Made by a program: the position numbers and the translations under genes
In this document: one piece after another, positions 21,026 to 30,991 of the stretch
Layout: each line of letters starts with the position of its first letter
How positions within the stretch are numbered: position 1 is the first letter of the stretch
Source of the DNA: Aurantiochytrium sp. KH105
Taxonomy: Eukaryota; Sar; Bigyra; Thraustochytrida; Thraustochytriidae
Reading direction: 5' to 3'
NCBI GenBank assembly: GCA_003116975.1
Contig: BGKB01000015.1
Coordinates: 124,001-188,000, forward strand
DNA length: 64,000 bases
Notes under the pieces: model-generated
Database searches by the model: none
Told to the model about the DNA's origin: nothing
Seen by the model: the letters and a program-made list of their open reading frames with translations, nothing else

Positions 21026-23254
21026 ATGGCGCGGTCGCCCTTCAGGGTGGACGCTGCCGCCGTGGAGGCAGAGACGAGCTTTGTGGTGGAGGCATGTCTT
21101 GCGCGGATCGAGATGCCGGCCAAGGCGCCCGCATCCGACCTTTTGGCGCCGCAGGTCCCCGTCACCGAGGTCGTGGAGCTCTTGTCTGACCTGCTGTATT
21201 CCCGCGACGAGAGGAATGCCGATGAAGTCAAGGGCGACGCGACGCGCGGCTTACCGCGCGTCCTCGAACCTGCATTCGCCGCAGGAGTGCTGTGGCTGCA
21301 TCTCCGACGCCGACAGCTGCCTCTATTCCCGTTCGACGTCTTCCAACGCATGACGGTTCTCGCTCTCGACCTCGAGCCGTTGGAAGACCTCGAAGATGCA
21401 TATACGGATGCCTACGCCGATGCTGTGCGTGAAGCTCTTACATTGGCAGACCTCCGCGATCTCGTCATGCGCCTGGCGGTAGACAATCGACACAATCTAC
21501 ATCGCGTTTTGCATTTTGTCGCAGTCGCGATGCAAAAGGCCCCAAAGCTTACGTCTCTCGAGGCCATGTCATCTGTAGGCCCTATCTTGGCCAAACCAAG
21601 GGACACGACCTTTATGTCGATCCGCCATCGCCGCGAGTTGGGCCTCGCCAGACACATAATGAGCGCTTTGCTTGACCACCTTGATGATCTCGATGATGCG
21701 TGGACTTCAGACGAGCCGCCCCTGGACTCAGCAAAAGCTGGCACATTGAAAACAAGTACCGAAAGTCCCGCACCTTTCATGACGGCGTCGCCCGGTTTGC
21801 AGCAGAACAAGCGCAAGGCTGCTGCAGGACCGGCAGGCTCCTTGTCGCCCTCGACTGGGTCTCGCGGCGAGCGCAAAGGAAGTGTAAGTAAGACGCTCGA
21901 AGCTGTTGCCACTGAGGCCCAGGCTGCTTCGCGCCGTCCTCTTAGCATTGTCACCGTCGACGAAAAGATTTTTCCGGCCCCGGAGCAGCCAAAGCTGGCT
22001 ATCTCAGTGCGCGACGAGAGCTCGCACGCCAACTTGGAGCAGGCGAACAAGCTCATCGACGAAACGGTCCATAGGCTCTGTCTCGGCGAGACCTCGTGGA
22101 TGCGCTTCGTCAGAGTGCCAGCAGCCTCGATGGCGAGTCCAGTTCCTTTGGCTTCAAAGTCGATCGTCAAGCTCGGCTCTCCTGAATCGACGTGTGAGCT
22201 AAAGAAACGGAACTCGGGCAAGGCGGCACATCTCGCCATGTCGCAGCCTCAGAGCGAGCAAGGCGTCACTGAAAATGGCTCTTCGCGGCGTGACCCGGAC
22301 GAACTTGACCGCGCCGAGAGCTTGCCATCACGCCTTCCAGATCCTATTATCTCCAAGTCTGCGTCTGAGGGTCGCCTTGAGCATGCGAACCAGCGCATGA
22401 CATCGAAAAACTCGAGTCAAAAGTTGGTGGAAGGCCGTTTGGAGCGAGCCTTTGAAAAAGCAGCTGCGGCCTCTGCCGCGACATCAGCTGCTTCTTTTGT
22501 AGAGTCAACCACACCGACATCAGAGCCCGCATCGAGCGGTCGGGGCAACAATCGCAACCAAGATGAAGAGAAACAGCGCAATCATGCCAATGAAAGCATC
22601 GAAGAGCGCAACGCACGACATGGGGTACGGGGCCGTGCGAAGAGCGAAGGTTCTGGCAGGAGTGCAGACGATGACGAAGAACGAGACGCGGAGGAACGCG
22701 AAACCGTGACACCGGGAGCACTGCGCGCTCGCCTTGAAGGCGACAAACGCGCTCTCAAAGCCAGACTGAAACGCTTTGATGAGGACTTCTTTCGTGTACA
22801 TGGACGCAAACCAGTCCGTCTCGATAAGGAGCCTATTCGGCATCTGTATGAAGAGTACAATGCGTTGAAACGACGCATCAACGAGCTGGGAATGGGCAAT
22901 GGTGATGACAAATTCAGTGAGGCAAGCAGCTTGCGAAGTCGGTCTGGATCCGAGGGTTCCATGGACGCTCATAGTCATGACGGCGGTCCGCAGCGAGGAG
23001 GCCAGCCGCGTTCGATCGAGACCTTATTGGGTGAGAAACGGGCGCTTCAAACGCAACTTCGCGAATTTGAGCGCAAGTTTGAGATTGATAACAAGCGCAA
23101 AATTCGATGCGCCGCAGATATCAAAGGACTCGAACGTGAGTATCGCCGTTACAAGGAGCTCAAGGAGACGCTGGCTTCACTTCAGGTTGGTCAAACGTCG
23201 TCTCCATCACGATCTCCGCGTTTCGTGCAGAACTCCCCGCTTGCCCGCGGCTAG
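21026..23254 (+). CDS. FAM13A: FAM13-like protein with a degenerate RhoGAP-like domain
   Basis: 742 aa from ATG 21026 (aagATGg); upstream codons in this frame have no ATG. Residues ~40-215 fit a RhoGAP fold: LWLHLRRRQLPLFPFDVF corresponds to the K-x-x-LR-x-LPxPL helix, and NRHNLHRVLHFVAVAMQ...AMSSVGPILAKP to the NL..l..L/NkMt..nLa.vfgP segment. The usual GxxR arginine finger is not visible. The middle is disordered (Ser/Glu/Ala-rich). The C-terminus has two related ~60-residue helical repeats (about 595-655 and 672-732), each with a KRAL start, an F-[ED]-x-x-F core, an [RK]K-x-R element and a final EY..[LY]K.L. These match the C-terminal repeats of FAM13A/B. A signalling scaffold role is inferred. 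Confidence 0.75.
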   Translation: MARSPFRVDAAAVEAETSFVVEACLARIEMPAKAPASDLLAPQVPVTEVVELLSDLLYSRDERNADEVKGDATRGLPRVLEPAFAAGVLWLHLRRRQLPLFPFDVFQRMTVLALDLEPLEDLEDAYTDAYADAVREALTLADLRDLVMRLAVDNRHNLHRVLHFVAVAMQKAPKLTSLEAMSSVGPILAKPRDTTFMSIRHRRELGLARHIMSALLDHLDDLDDAWTSDEPPLDSAKAGTLKTSTESPAPFMTASPGLQQNKRKAAAGPAGSLSPSTGSRGERKGSVSKTLEAVATEAQAASRRPLSIVTVDEKIFPAPEQPKLAISVRDESSHANLEQANKLIDETVHRLCLGETSWMRFVRVPAASMASPVPLASKSIVKLGSPESTCELKKRNSGKAAHLAMSQPQSEQGVTENGSSRRDPDELDRAESLPSRLPDPIISKSASEGRLEHANQRMTSKNSSQKLVEGRLERAFEKAAAASAATSAASFVESTTPTSEPASSGRGNNRNQDEEKQRNHANESIEERNARHGVRGRAKSEGSGRSADDDEERDAEERETVTPGALRARLEGDKRALKARLKRFDEDFFRVHGRKPVRLDKEPIRHLYEEYNALKRRINELGMGNGDDKFSEASSLRSRSGSEGSMDAHSHDGGPQRGGQPRSIETLLGEKRALQTQLREFERKFEIDNKRKIRCAADIKGLEREYRRYKELKETLASLQVGQTSSPSRSPRFVQNSPLARG

Positions 23255-23828
23255 ACTTAGAATCTCACAGACACAAAACACAAACAAAAACACACAACTA
23301 TGATGATGATGATTTGAAGCATGCCATGCCGTCCTTTTTCCCCTCTCTTCACCTTGCTTTTGTTGGGGTCTTGAATGTCCTCTTCTTCTTTTGGGCTGTT
23401 TTGCAGGTCGCCGTGATCGAAACTTTCATCTATCATCTCCCTAGCTGCAGGAAATTATGACGTGCTCACCAAAACTTGGTTGCTGCGAGCCGAAATCTTC
23501 CCTTTTGGGGGAAAAATCATCACTAGGCCTATGCCAGGGAAGGAACGTTCGTGGCGCGATGCATTGCAGCATCAAAACACACAAAAAAAAAAAGGAAAAT
23601 GAACCTCGTTGTTTCCGCATGGCACGTATCCGCTGCGCCTACCCGCCGGCCAAGATGCCAAGAGTTTTCGCGGCAGGCAAGAATCCGTAGTCTCCAAGCC
23701 GAGCGCAGAGCGGCCGCAGCCGACAGCTCGAAACGAAGTGCAAGAAAAAATGAAAGAAAACCCAAGTGGGTAGAAAGTAGGGCGGCCGGGGCGGCCTAGG
23801 CCTTGTTAGTAGTTAGCTACGAGCACAG

Positions 23829-23873
<45 letters not shown>

Positions 23874-23919
23874 CAAAGCAACATCATTGCATCGACGGCG
23901 AGCGAAGCCAACTTGCAGG
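23255..23919. other. Intergenic region with a (GA)n tract before the dehydrogenase kinase
   Basis: 665 bases between two plus-strand genes. Only the (AG)n microsatellite at 23831-23875, directly upstream of the next start, stands out. Confidence 0.5.
23831..23875. repeat. (AG)n microsatellite
   Basis: About 22 uninterrupted AG units ending 45 bases before the start codon at 23920. Probably in the 5' UTR or core promoter. Confidence 0.95.
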
Positions 23920-25290
23920 ATGCGGTTGGGCGGGGTCGTGCGGAGGCGAGCCGTGCGCGGCAGCGCCGCTGCGTGCAGCGCGCGTGCGCTGGGCGTGGGC
24001 ATGGCGCCCGTCGGCCTCCCCCTGGAGCGGCGCGCAGAGCCTGGGGCGCGCGTCGAGATGGCGGGCGCACGGACGCTCTCCATCTCGGGTGCCAAGACCT
24101 CTCTGATCCGGCGCGGCAGCCGGGACTACTCGCTGGAGCACTACGCGAAGCAGCAGATCACACCCGTGACAATCCAGCAAATGCTGCTCCTGAGCAACTC
24201 AAAGCAGCGACAAAAGCTGGCGTCGGCCTTGCAGAATGAGCTGCTCGTTCGTGTGGCGAAGCGCTTCAACGAAATGTCAGAGCTGCCGCCCAAACTGCTC
24301 GAGACCAAGCCTGTGCAGCGTGTGACGATGCTGTACTACACATTTTTCCAGGACCTCGCGGCCATGCCGGCTCCCAACACGGAGGAGCGCGAGAAGAACT
24401 TTAATCACCTGTGTCAGGAATTTTACATGCGCGACGCCGCGACCTTGCCTTCGATCGCGCGCGGTTTGCGCCAGTTCAAGCGCGGGCCGCCTCCGGTGTC
24501 GGCGTCGACGATCAAGATGCTCGACGCCCAGCTCGATGATCTTTTCACTGCGCGTCTTTCGGTGCGCATGCTCATTGGCCAGCAGTGTGGCATTGCTGGG
24601 CGGTCCAAGATCAAGCGTGGACTTTGCGTCGCCGAGGTCGCGCGCGAGGCAGCCGAGAATACGCGCGCGCTCTGCCTGCAGCGCTTTGGCGTCTGTCCAG
24701 AGATCCAGGTCAAGGGTCACCTCGACTTCAAGTTCACCTATGTGGAATCGCACTTGCACCACATGCTTTTCGAGCTGCTCAAGAACTCGGTGCGCGCAGT
24801 GATTGAACAGCATCGTGGAGCAGCAGGCGCCGCGCGCCGCAAGCGTCTGCGTCTGAGCGCAGATCACCATCTTGGTCCGGACGGGCTGCCTCCAGTGTTG
24901 GTGGCCATCTCGGGCGGCCGCGAGGATGTGGTCATCAAGGTTTCGGATGAGGGCGGCGGCATTCCACGGAGCGAGATGGCGAAAATTTGGAGTTACGAAT
25001 ACACGACCATTCCGGACGAGGACGTTCGAAGCTCGGAAGAGGCAAATGAAGCTCCGGTGGATAGCGACGAAGCCAACATCGACGCTTCGGCCACGGTTGA
25101 TGAGGACGAGGAGCCCATCACCTTTCGGTCCAATTTTGTGGGCATGGGCTACGGTCTGCCCATTTCCCGAGTCTTTGCGCGCTACTTTGGCGGCGACCTC
25201 AAGATCATGTCCACGGAGGGCTGGGGCACGGATGCTTACATTTACATTAACCGCCTCGAGTCCGCTGCCGTTGAGACCTTGCCGGAGTAA
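23920..25290 (+). CDS. PDK: Mitochondrial alpha-ketoacid dehydrogenase kinase (PDK/BCKDK family)
   Basis: 456 aa. ATG 23920 begins MRLGGVVRRRAVRG, an Arg-rich mitochondrial presequence. Residues ~68-260 form the four-helix domain (QQMLLLSNSKQRQ; DDLFTARLSVRMLIGQQ, matching the family's xFYxxRIxIRMLI motif). The GHKL ATPase follows: N-box FELLKNS (284-290), G1 DEGGGIP (343-349), G2 GMGYGLP (408-414), then STEGWGTDAYIY. These kinases inactivate pyruvate or branched-chain dehydrogenase by serine phosphorylation, controlling acetyl-CoA supply. An acidic insert (about 366-399) separates G1 and G2 and lengthens the ATP lid. The C-terminal DW motif of animal PDKs is not seen. I cannot tell PDK from BCKDK by eye. 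Confidence 0.93.
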   Translation: MRLGGVVRRRAVRGSAAACSARALGVGMAPVGLPLERRAEPGARVEMAGARTLSISGAKTSLIRRGSRDYSLEHYAKQQITPVTIQQMLLLSNSKQRQKLASALQNELLVRVAKRFNEMSELPPKLLETKPVQRVTMLYYTFFQDLAAMPAPNTEEREKNFNHLCQEFYMRDAATLPSIARGLRQFKRGPPPVSASTIKMLDAQLDDLFTARLSVRMLIGQQCGIAGRSKIKRGLCVAEVAREAAENTRALCLQRFGVCPEIQVKGHLDFKFTYVESHLHHMLFELLKNSVRAVIEQHRGAAGAARRKRLRLSADHHLGPDGLPPVLVAISGGREDVVIKVSDEGGGIPRSEMAKIWSYEYTTIPDEDVRSSEEANEAPVDSDEANIDASATVDEDEEPITFRSNFVGMGYGLPISRVFARYFGGDLKIMSTEGWGTDAYIYINRLESAAVETLPE

Positions 25291-25385
25291 GTAAGGTGAC
25301 CGACCCTGTTTGATTGATGAGATGTAATTCACCGCCTATTCCTATTCTTTGCCCTCTTCGTATCCTTTTTTTCTCCTCATTTGAG

Positions 25386-25760
25386 TTCTGCACAGCTACG
25401 ACAACTATGCTATGTTATGCTATGCTATGCTATGCTATGCTATGCTATGCTATGCTATGCTATGCTATGCTATGCTATGCTATGCTATGCTATGCTATGC
25501 TATGCTATGCTATGCTATGCTATGCTATGCTATGCTCCCACGTGTCAAGCTTTCTTGCTACAATTTTTTCAGTCCGTGCAAGCCCAAGGCATCCCGACCC
25601 TTTTTACAGGTCCAGGATGTGACTGCTAGTCGTTCTGCACAACTACAACAACAACATCAACTATGCTATGCTATGCTCCCACGGGTCAAGCTTTCTTGCA
25701 ACAAATCTTTCAGTCCGTGCAGGTCCCAAGGGATCCCGACTCTTTTTCCAGGTCCAGGAA
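25386..25760. repeat. Imperfect tandem duplication containing the TATGC array
   Basis: Unit 1 (25386-25633) and unit 2 (25634-25760) share the order: TTCTGCACA...ACTACAAC-like lead, TATGC array, CTCCCACG[TG]GTCAAGCTTTC, CAGTCCGTGCA and CAGGTCCAGGA. Unit 2 has only three TATGC copies, so array length accounts for most of the size difference. Confidence 0.85.
25406..25536. repeat. (TATGC)n pentanucleotide microsatellite
   Basis: About 26 near-perfect copies of TATGC with one early variant (TATGT). A shorter three-copy version recurs at 25661-25677. Confidence 0.95.
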
Positions 25761-25890
25761 GGCCAGCGACTGACTGGGAGGTAGGTGCAACGGCTTGTCT
25801 TGCACGCGAGCGCGCGCAGGTTCAACATTTTCAAAAGGCGCAGCGAGAAGGAGCGCGACCCGTCAGCGCGTCGTACGCCCGTGCGCAACG

Positions 25891-27588
25891 ATGGAGCAGA
25901 CGGGCCGCCGCCCCCTCGCGCCGCGCGACAGGCGCAAAGTGCTCGGCGAACTGGAGCACACGATGGGACTCCTCCAGGCCAAGATGCAGGAGCTCGAGAC
26001 CCTGCGCGCAAATGAGGACGAACAGAGGCCCCTGCAGCAGAAGCAGAAGCCGCAACAACGGCAGCAGGCGTGCTACGGACGAGAGAACAACGGGATCGAG
26101 CCACGCAAGCGACAAGGAGAGACTGTTGGTTCTTCGACGTCAACCTCGCGGTCGCGACCAAGGGAGAGCGTCCCAACAAGACGCAAAAGCGCAAGAACGC
26201 CAGCAGCGCGAGGCGATCTACAGGTCCAGGCGCGTTCTGGGTCAACACCAAGAAATGACACGAGGACCCTCGTAGCGCGAGGCAATCGACAGCCTCGACC
26301 ACGTTCAAACATAACACCATCACGTTCTTCATTGCCAGGGCGTTCACCAAGCTCGATATCATCTTCGTCGACAGCGTCGAGATCCCCGCGAGGACGTGCA
26401 TCGAGAGTTTATCTTCACAAAGACGTGACTGTACAAACGCAAGAGGACCTTCCGGGCGTGCGTGCCCTTTTGCATTGCGGAGGCGCTGTGGCCGTCGCTT
26501 GTCGTGTTGGTCTCGTATTGGTGGCCCTCGCGTCCTCGGGACAAGCGCGAGGTGGCAAGACTGTAGTGTTGGAGACGGCCAAACCTGGACACGAATTTGC
26601 AGGACTATGTTCAGCGTCCGATTCCGCACGGGGTGCTGCACATGGCAACACGGCCATGTTCTTCGTGAGCGATTCCCGCGCGCATTGTTTACGTCGGGTG
26701 GAGATTCGCGAGGGCGGCGCCGTGCGTGTTTGTGCATGGGCAGGCGCAGAAAAACGCGGTCTTCGCGACGGGCCTCTCGGTACTGCGCACTTTAACAAAC
26801 CCTCTGGGCTTGGTTTGGCACCCGATGGCAAGAACGTTTTGGTCGCGGACGAAGGAAATCACGCGATTCGCTTCATCAATGTGGAACAAGGTCAAGTCGA
26901 GACGCTCGTGGGCGGGCGCCGCGACGCGTCGAGCGGGCGCATGGACACTGGGCACCGCGATGGGCCGTTGTCCCAGGCGGCCTTTGAAGCACCCTGCCAA
27001 GTTTTGAGTCTTGCCGGGTCGCACAAGATCTACGTCTTGGAGCGCGGGGGCGGCCGCGTCCGCTGCATTTGTCTACGCAGCGAGCGCGTATCCACCGTCT
27101 ACGGCGGTCTGAGCTCGCCGACTGCAATGGTGTGGCACAATGAGAGTCGCAGCCTGCTCGTAGCAGACGCAAGTGGATTACGTCAAATTGACGTGGTCAG
27201 CGGGACCTCAAGAACTGTGCGTCAGGATTTCACAGCGAGCGCCATGGTCTCCGCCGGACGTAACGGGACCCTGCATTGTGCCGTGCGTGGCGCGGTGCTC
27301 ACCGTGCGCGCGAGCTTGGATGGCGGTGGACCTACTGCCAAGATTGGCGCTGACCTTGCGGCAACAAATGCAAGCAAGGAGAATTCACAGGAGCAACGTG
27401 GGCAGCGGGCAACAAGCTCTTCTTCCCCATCGCCGCCTGCGTTATCGTCTTCGACATCGCCTTCCTCAACGCGTTTGAACTACCGCCCACCTCGGCAGCG
27501 TCCCCATCCTCCGGGACCCGCCGTGTCTCCGACCTCCGCGTCCGATGTTATTGCGGCGCACCACCCATTTTTCCGTCCCATGCGATGA
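25891..27588 (+). CDS. NHL-repeat beta-propeller protein with a disordered basic N-terminus
   Basis: 565 aa from ATG 25891. Residues 1-170 have a short coiled coil (LGELEHTMGLLQAKMQELETL) and then Arg/Ser/Gln-rich disorder. From about 175 the protein has NHL-type blades: GLRDGPLGTAHFNKPSGLGLAPDG, NVLVADEGNHAIRFIN, HRDGPLSQAAFEAPCQVL, IYVLERGGGRVRCI and SPTAMVWHNESRSLLVADASGLRQID. The D-G-x-x-x-x-A-x-F-x-x-P spacing is typical of NHL propellers. The C-terminal ~90 residues are Ser/Pro-rich. NHL propellers bind protein or RNA; no partner is indicated. No signal peptide or membrane segment is visible. Confidence 0.8.
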   Translation: MEQTGRRPLAPRDRRKVLGELEHTMGLLQAKMQELETLRANEDEQRPLQQKQKPQQRQQACYGRENNGIEPRKRQGETVGSSTSTSRSRPRESVPTRRKSARTPAARGDLQVQARSGSTPRNDTRTLVARGNRQPRPRSNITPSRSSLPGRSPSSISSSSTASRSPRGRASRVYLHKDVTVQTQEDLPGVRALLHCGGAVAVACRVGLVLVALASSGQARGGKTVVLETAKPGHEFAGLCSASDSARGAAHGNTAMFFVSDSRAHCLRRVEIREGGAVRVCAWAGAEKRGLRDGPLGTAHFNKPSGLGLAPDGKNVLVADEGNHAIRFINVEQGQVETLVGGRRDASSGRMDTGHRDGPLSQAAFEAPCQVLSLAGSHKIYVLERGGGRVRCICLRSERVSTVYGGLSSPTAMVWHNESRSLLVADASGLRQIDVVSGTSRTVRQDFTASAMVSAGRNGTLHCAVRGAVLTVRASLDGGGPTAKIGADLAATNASKENSQEQRGQRATSSSSPSPPALSSSTSPSSTRLNYRPPRQRPHPPGPAVSPTSASDVIAAHHPFFRPMR

Positions 27589-29590
27589 TCTGGCCAGGAG
27601 AACCGCCCGGCCGGACATTGTCCATGAGCAAGAAAAGAAATGATCGGCTGTGCACGGCGGGTTGATGATAGAGCTTCTGCACACGTTGGCACCCGGCGGG
27701 CGAACGGTCTCCGGTCTCGCACACGCTGTGCAGTCGCGTTGTTGACAGTGAGCCTGGGCCTTCCGAGATCCTCCCTGCAGTTTGCGCAAAAAAGTGCATC
27801 TCTTCTTCTTCATTGCGCGCTAAATTTCGCCGTTTCTCGTAGTTTGCGTAACGCTACTCGTAACCTCTTCATCGTCCTCCCTCCCTCCATCCATCCTGTG
27901 ATTCACTCTGTCGTTCGTTCGTTCGTTCGTTCGCTCGCTCGTTCGCTCGTTCGCTCGCTCGCTCTTGGCTTGCTCGCTCGCTCGCTTCCTCGCCTGTCGA
28001 AGCGCTCGATACTTTCCTTTCCTGGCCGCGGCCGCCTGTACCACGGATCTCGCGAGCGACCTGGGCGCTAGTTAGGCTGGCGACACTTCCGTGTCGCCTC
28101 GCGACAGCGACAGCGACTCGTGTCGCCTTGCGTTGAGGAGCGAGTTGGTCGCTGTAGCTAAACAAACCTGCCACGACAGCGGCATGAAGAGCTCGTCCTG
28201 GATGCTTGGCATCAATCAAGTCAAGGCCAGGAAAGCAAGGAGGCGGTGGCTGTAGCCCCCTCCGGCTCGGCTCAGCGCACGGACTCGGCGCCTGCGCTTC
28301 GACTGGCCGAGGCTTCCCATCGCGAATTTCGGCGGCTCTTTCGACGGAGCTGAGCTGCGCCGCTGCCGCTTGCATTGCGTGTAACAAGTCGCAGGCACAG
28401 AAAAGGAAATCCAGCTTTTTGCAAGCAAGCAACTGCGAGCTGCGGATTGTGATGGATGTCGGGATGTCGATGGATTGCTTGCTTGCTCGCTCGCTTGATC
28501 GATCGATTGATTGGTCGATTGACCGTGCCGTTGGCGGAGGCCGCTTCTCTCTCGCACGTCAGGGGCTCGGCTCGGGAGCTCGGGACAATTATCCCCACTT
28601 GTACCGCGGAGAGAGAAAGCAAGGCTCTGTCCGCGCCGCGAGAGGCGAGCGCTTCCTCCTTCGCTGGCTCAGCCAGGCACCGCAGGCGACACGAGCCGGG
28701 CAGGCCATGCCACCTCGGCCCATCGTGCTCGAGATCTGACTGGACTGGTCTGGTATGCTCTGAGCGGGACTTCTGCGCGGCGGCCAGAACTCCGTCCTCC
28801 CGCGGGTCCGCGCGGCAGCGAGGGTGGTGACGATAATTTCGTCCGTGGTATTGTTTCCTCGTCTGGTCTAGGTAAAACAGCAAAACCAAGCCGAGCCTGA
28901 CGACCGGCCCGAACAACTTGCCCGAAGGCCAAGCAGACCTGCAGCCGCGAGCTCGAGGCGGAGCCGACGCACGTGCAACGCGCAGAGGTCGGGGCAGACG
29001 AGGCAGGCCGAGGTAGGTCGACGCGGGGCCGCGCGAGCCTGCGCTGGAGCGACGAGAGTCGGGCGGCAAGCCAAGTGTGAGTCCACTTCGACATTCTCAC
29101 GTTCGCAGTCCAAGGCCGCGGACCCAGCCAGCGCCCAGACCAGACCAAACCCGCGGGAGCCCGGCAGAGCGCAGCAGACGATACAACGCGAGCTCCGACG
29201 CCGACCTTCGCGCGCGGCGAAAGGGAATCGAGTCGAGACCAGACCGCGTCGTGGTTGAGTGAGGGACCCGCCATCTTGAAGAGGTCCGCGCCGCGACGAA
29301 GAACTCCTCGAGGCGAGCCAAGCCTGAAGCCGCGCGAGGGGCAGCGAGAGCTCTCGCGGCGAGACCTAGGCAGAGACACACGCGTCGCGCGCCGCTGAAG
29401 CTCTCGCCTCGCTTCGCTTCGCTGCGAGCTCAGAGGCAGGCAGGCAGGCGCCACGGACGACGACCCCCTCTGCGTCCTTTCTCCATCTCTTCTCGGACCA
29501 CCCAAGAGCGGCCGATCGCGGCCGGCCCCCGCGCACGGGTCTAGAGCCGACGCGAGCACAGCGAGCGGTGGGAAAGCAGGGTAAGACAAC
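27589..29590. other. Intergenic spacer upstream of the PAP2 phosphatase
   Basis: 2.0 kb between two plus-strand genes. It contains a (GTTC/GCTC)n tract at about 27911-27990 and GATC/GATT repeats near 28497-28522. ORFs on both strands are Arg/Ser-rich with no domains. Confidence 0.5.
27911..27990. repeat. (GTTC/GCTC)n microsatellite
   Basis: Tetranucleotide GTTC units mixed with GCTC variants. Reads as SFVRSLARSLVRSL-like peptide in one frame, which is not a gene. Confidence 0.9.
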
Positions 29591-30991
29591 ATGGAGGGAA
29601 TCCGTAAAGCCGCCAGCAAGCTCGACTGCGTCTCGAACGAAGGCTATGACGACAAAACAGGCAAGGTGACCCGTCCGTTTGGATGGTGGACAACCTCATT
29701 TCTTTACGACTATGTGGCCCTGATCGTGCTCTTGTACATGCTGGTGTCGCCTCTGGTTGTCTTCAACGTACACACGCTCAATGTCTTTGACATGGCAGAC
29801 CCCGAGGTGCAAAGACCACTTTACGACGATCAGCTCACTGTCGAGGAGATTCTCATCATGTGCGTCGTGCCGAGCGCCTTCATGTACGTTGTCTTTTTCT
29901 TGCGCAGAGGAATGGACTGGCTCGAGGACGCACACAGTATCTTTTGCACCTTGGCCACGGCACTTATGATCTCCAACTTTACGTACTTTACCCTCAAAGA
30001 AGCTGTGAGCCGGCCCCGACCCGACATTGTAGCGCGCTGCGCGCCCGCCTGTCTGCGGGATGTCACCTGGACCTGCACTTCAATTGATAACTACATTGAC
30101 CCGGACCTCTGCCCCGACTCCTCGTGCTGCCCGGTGCAATGCGGATTCGTCGATCCGCGCTATGCGCCTGGAACGATTCTTAACTGCACTGCCACCTCGG
30201 AGCCTCTCTGGGAACGATGCGGCGCGCTCTGGGGACGCCTCATTACGGTGGAACAGGCAGAGTGCCAGGGGTTGCAAAGCGTTGGCAAGTACTCTCCGTA
30301 CACGATCGATCAGGGTTTCACGAGCTTCCCTAGCGGTCACGTCATTAATATTTCGGGCGTCTTCATGTTCAACTGGCTGTACCTGGCTGGCAAGCTGCAA
30401 GTGTATGGCCGTAATGTGCAGCAGCGCATGTTGCTTCCTGCCTTCGCCTTCATGAGCGCCTTCATCTTTGCAGTGCTCTACGTGGTTGAAACGCGCATCT
30501 CGAATAACAAGCACCACATTTCCGACTGCATCGCTGGTCTTCTCGTTGGTATGGTGCCCATGCTCTTTGTGTACCCCATGTACTTTCAGTCCATCTTTCT
30601 TGGAGGCGAGCCGCTGCGCAGGCCGAAGCAGTCGTGCTGGAATGTCCTGGGCCATTTGTGCTGCCGGGACCGAGCACTTCAGCAGCCTTGGCCGCAGGAG
30701 GGCTGGCTTCCGCTTCCCATGTTCAACGCGGAGAGCCGCATGAACGAGGTTGCCACGGGGTCTTTGGCGTCCAAGAACGGAGCCCGGCGCAGTGACTCTC
30801 AGAGCACAAATGGTGGATTTGCGACCCAGTCTCAAGACCAGGAGGCTAACATTGGCGCGAAAACCTTTGACGAAATCGAAGACAACGGCACGCTCACCGG
30901 AGACTCGTCGTCTTCGTCACAAGCAGCAGGTGGGCCCGACGCCAGTAAAAAGGACTATGGAACGCTCAATCAGGCCGTCTCGCAGGTGTAG
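29591..30991 (+). CDS. PAP2-superfamily membrane lipid phosphatase
   Basis: 466 aa from ATG 29591 (aacATGg). All three PAP2 motifs are present: KEAVSRPRPD (136-145), FPSGH (246-250) and TRISNNKHHISD (301-312, matching SRxxxxxHxxxD). Hydrophobic segments at about 40-62, 86-104, 116-134, 250-266, 281-299 and 314-332 give the six-TM fold of lipid phosphate phosphatases, which dephosphorylate phosphatidate, lysophosphatidate or sphingosine phosphate. The loop between motifs 1 and 2 is long and carries about ten cysteines (C150-C225) plus an N-glycosylation site (NCT), which suggests a disulfide-bonded luminal cap. The C-terminal 130 residues are hydrophilic. It lies convergent to a sphingosine-kinase-like gene, a suggestive but unproven pairing. 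Confidence 0.92.
   Translation: MEGIRKAASKLDCVSNEGYDDKTGKVTRPFGWWTTSFLYDYVALIVLLYMLVSPLVVFNVHTLNVFDMADPEVQRPLYDDQLTVEEILIMCVVPSAFMYVVFFLRRGMDWLEDAHSIFCTLATALMISNFTYFTLKEAVSRPRPDIVARCAPACLRDVTWTCTSIDNYIDPDLCPDSSCCPVQCGFVDPRYAPGTILNCTATSEPLWERCGALWGRLITVEQAECQGLQSVGKYSPYTIDQGFTSFPSGHVINISGVFMFNWLYLAGKLQVYGRNVQQRMLLPAFAFMSAFIFAVLYVVETRISNNKHHISDCIAGLLVGMVPMLFVYPMYFQSIFLGGEPLRRPKQSCWNVLGHLCCRDRALQQPWPQEGWLPLPMFNAESRMNEVATGSLASKNGARRSDSQSTNGGFATQSQDQEANIGAKTFDEIEDNGTLTGDSSSSSQAAGGPDASKKDYGTLNQAVSQV

Larger units (their letters stand above)
25291..25890. other. Intergenic region dominated by a pentanucleotide satellite and a duplicated block
   Basis: 600 bases between two plus-strand genes. It holds the TATGC array and a duplication of its flanks. 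ORFs reading through the array (poly MLCYA) are artefacts of the repeat. Confidence 0.7.

Noticed and set aside
25406..25536. CRISPR-like array
   Set aside because: Simple 5-bp tandem repeat with no spacers in a eukaryotic context.
25412..26275. ORF beginning with a poly MLCYA repeat
   Set aside because: It is the translation of the TATGC microsatellite, followed by an out-of-frame read of the NHL gene.
28669..29619. 316-codon minus-strand ORF overlapping the PAP2 promoter
   Set aside because: Arg/Ser-rich, no domain, and runs into the start of a strongly supported plus-strand gene.
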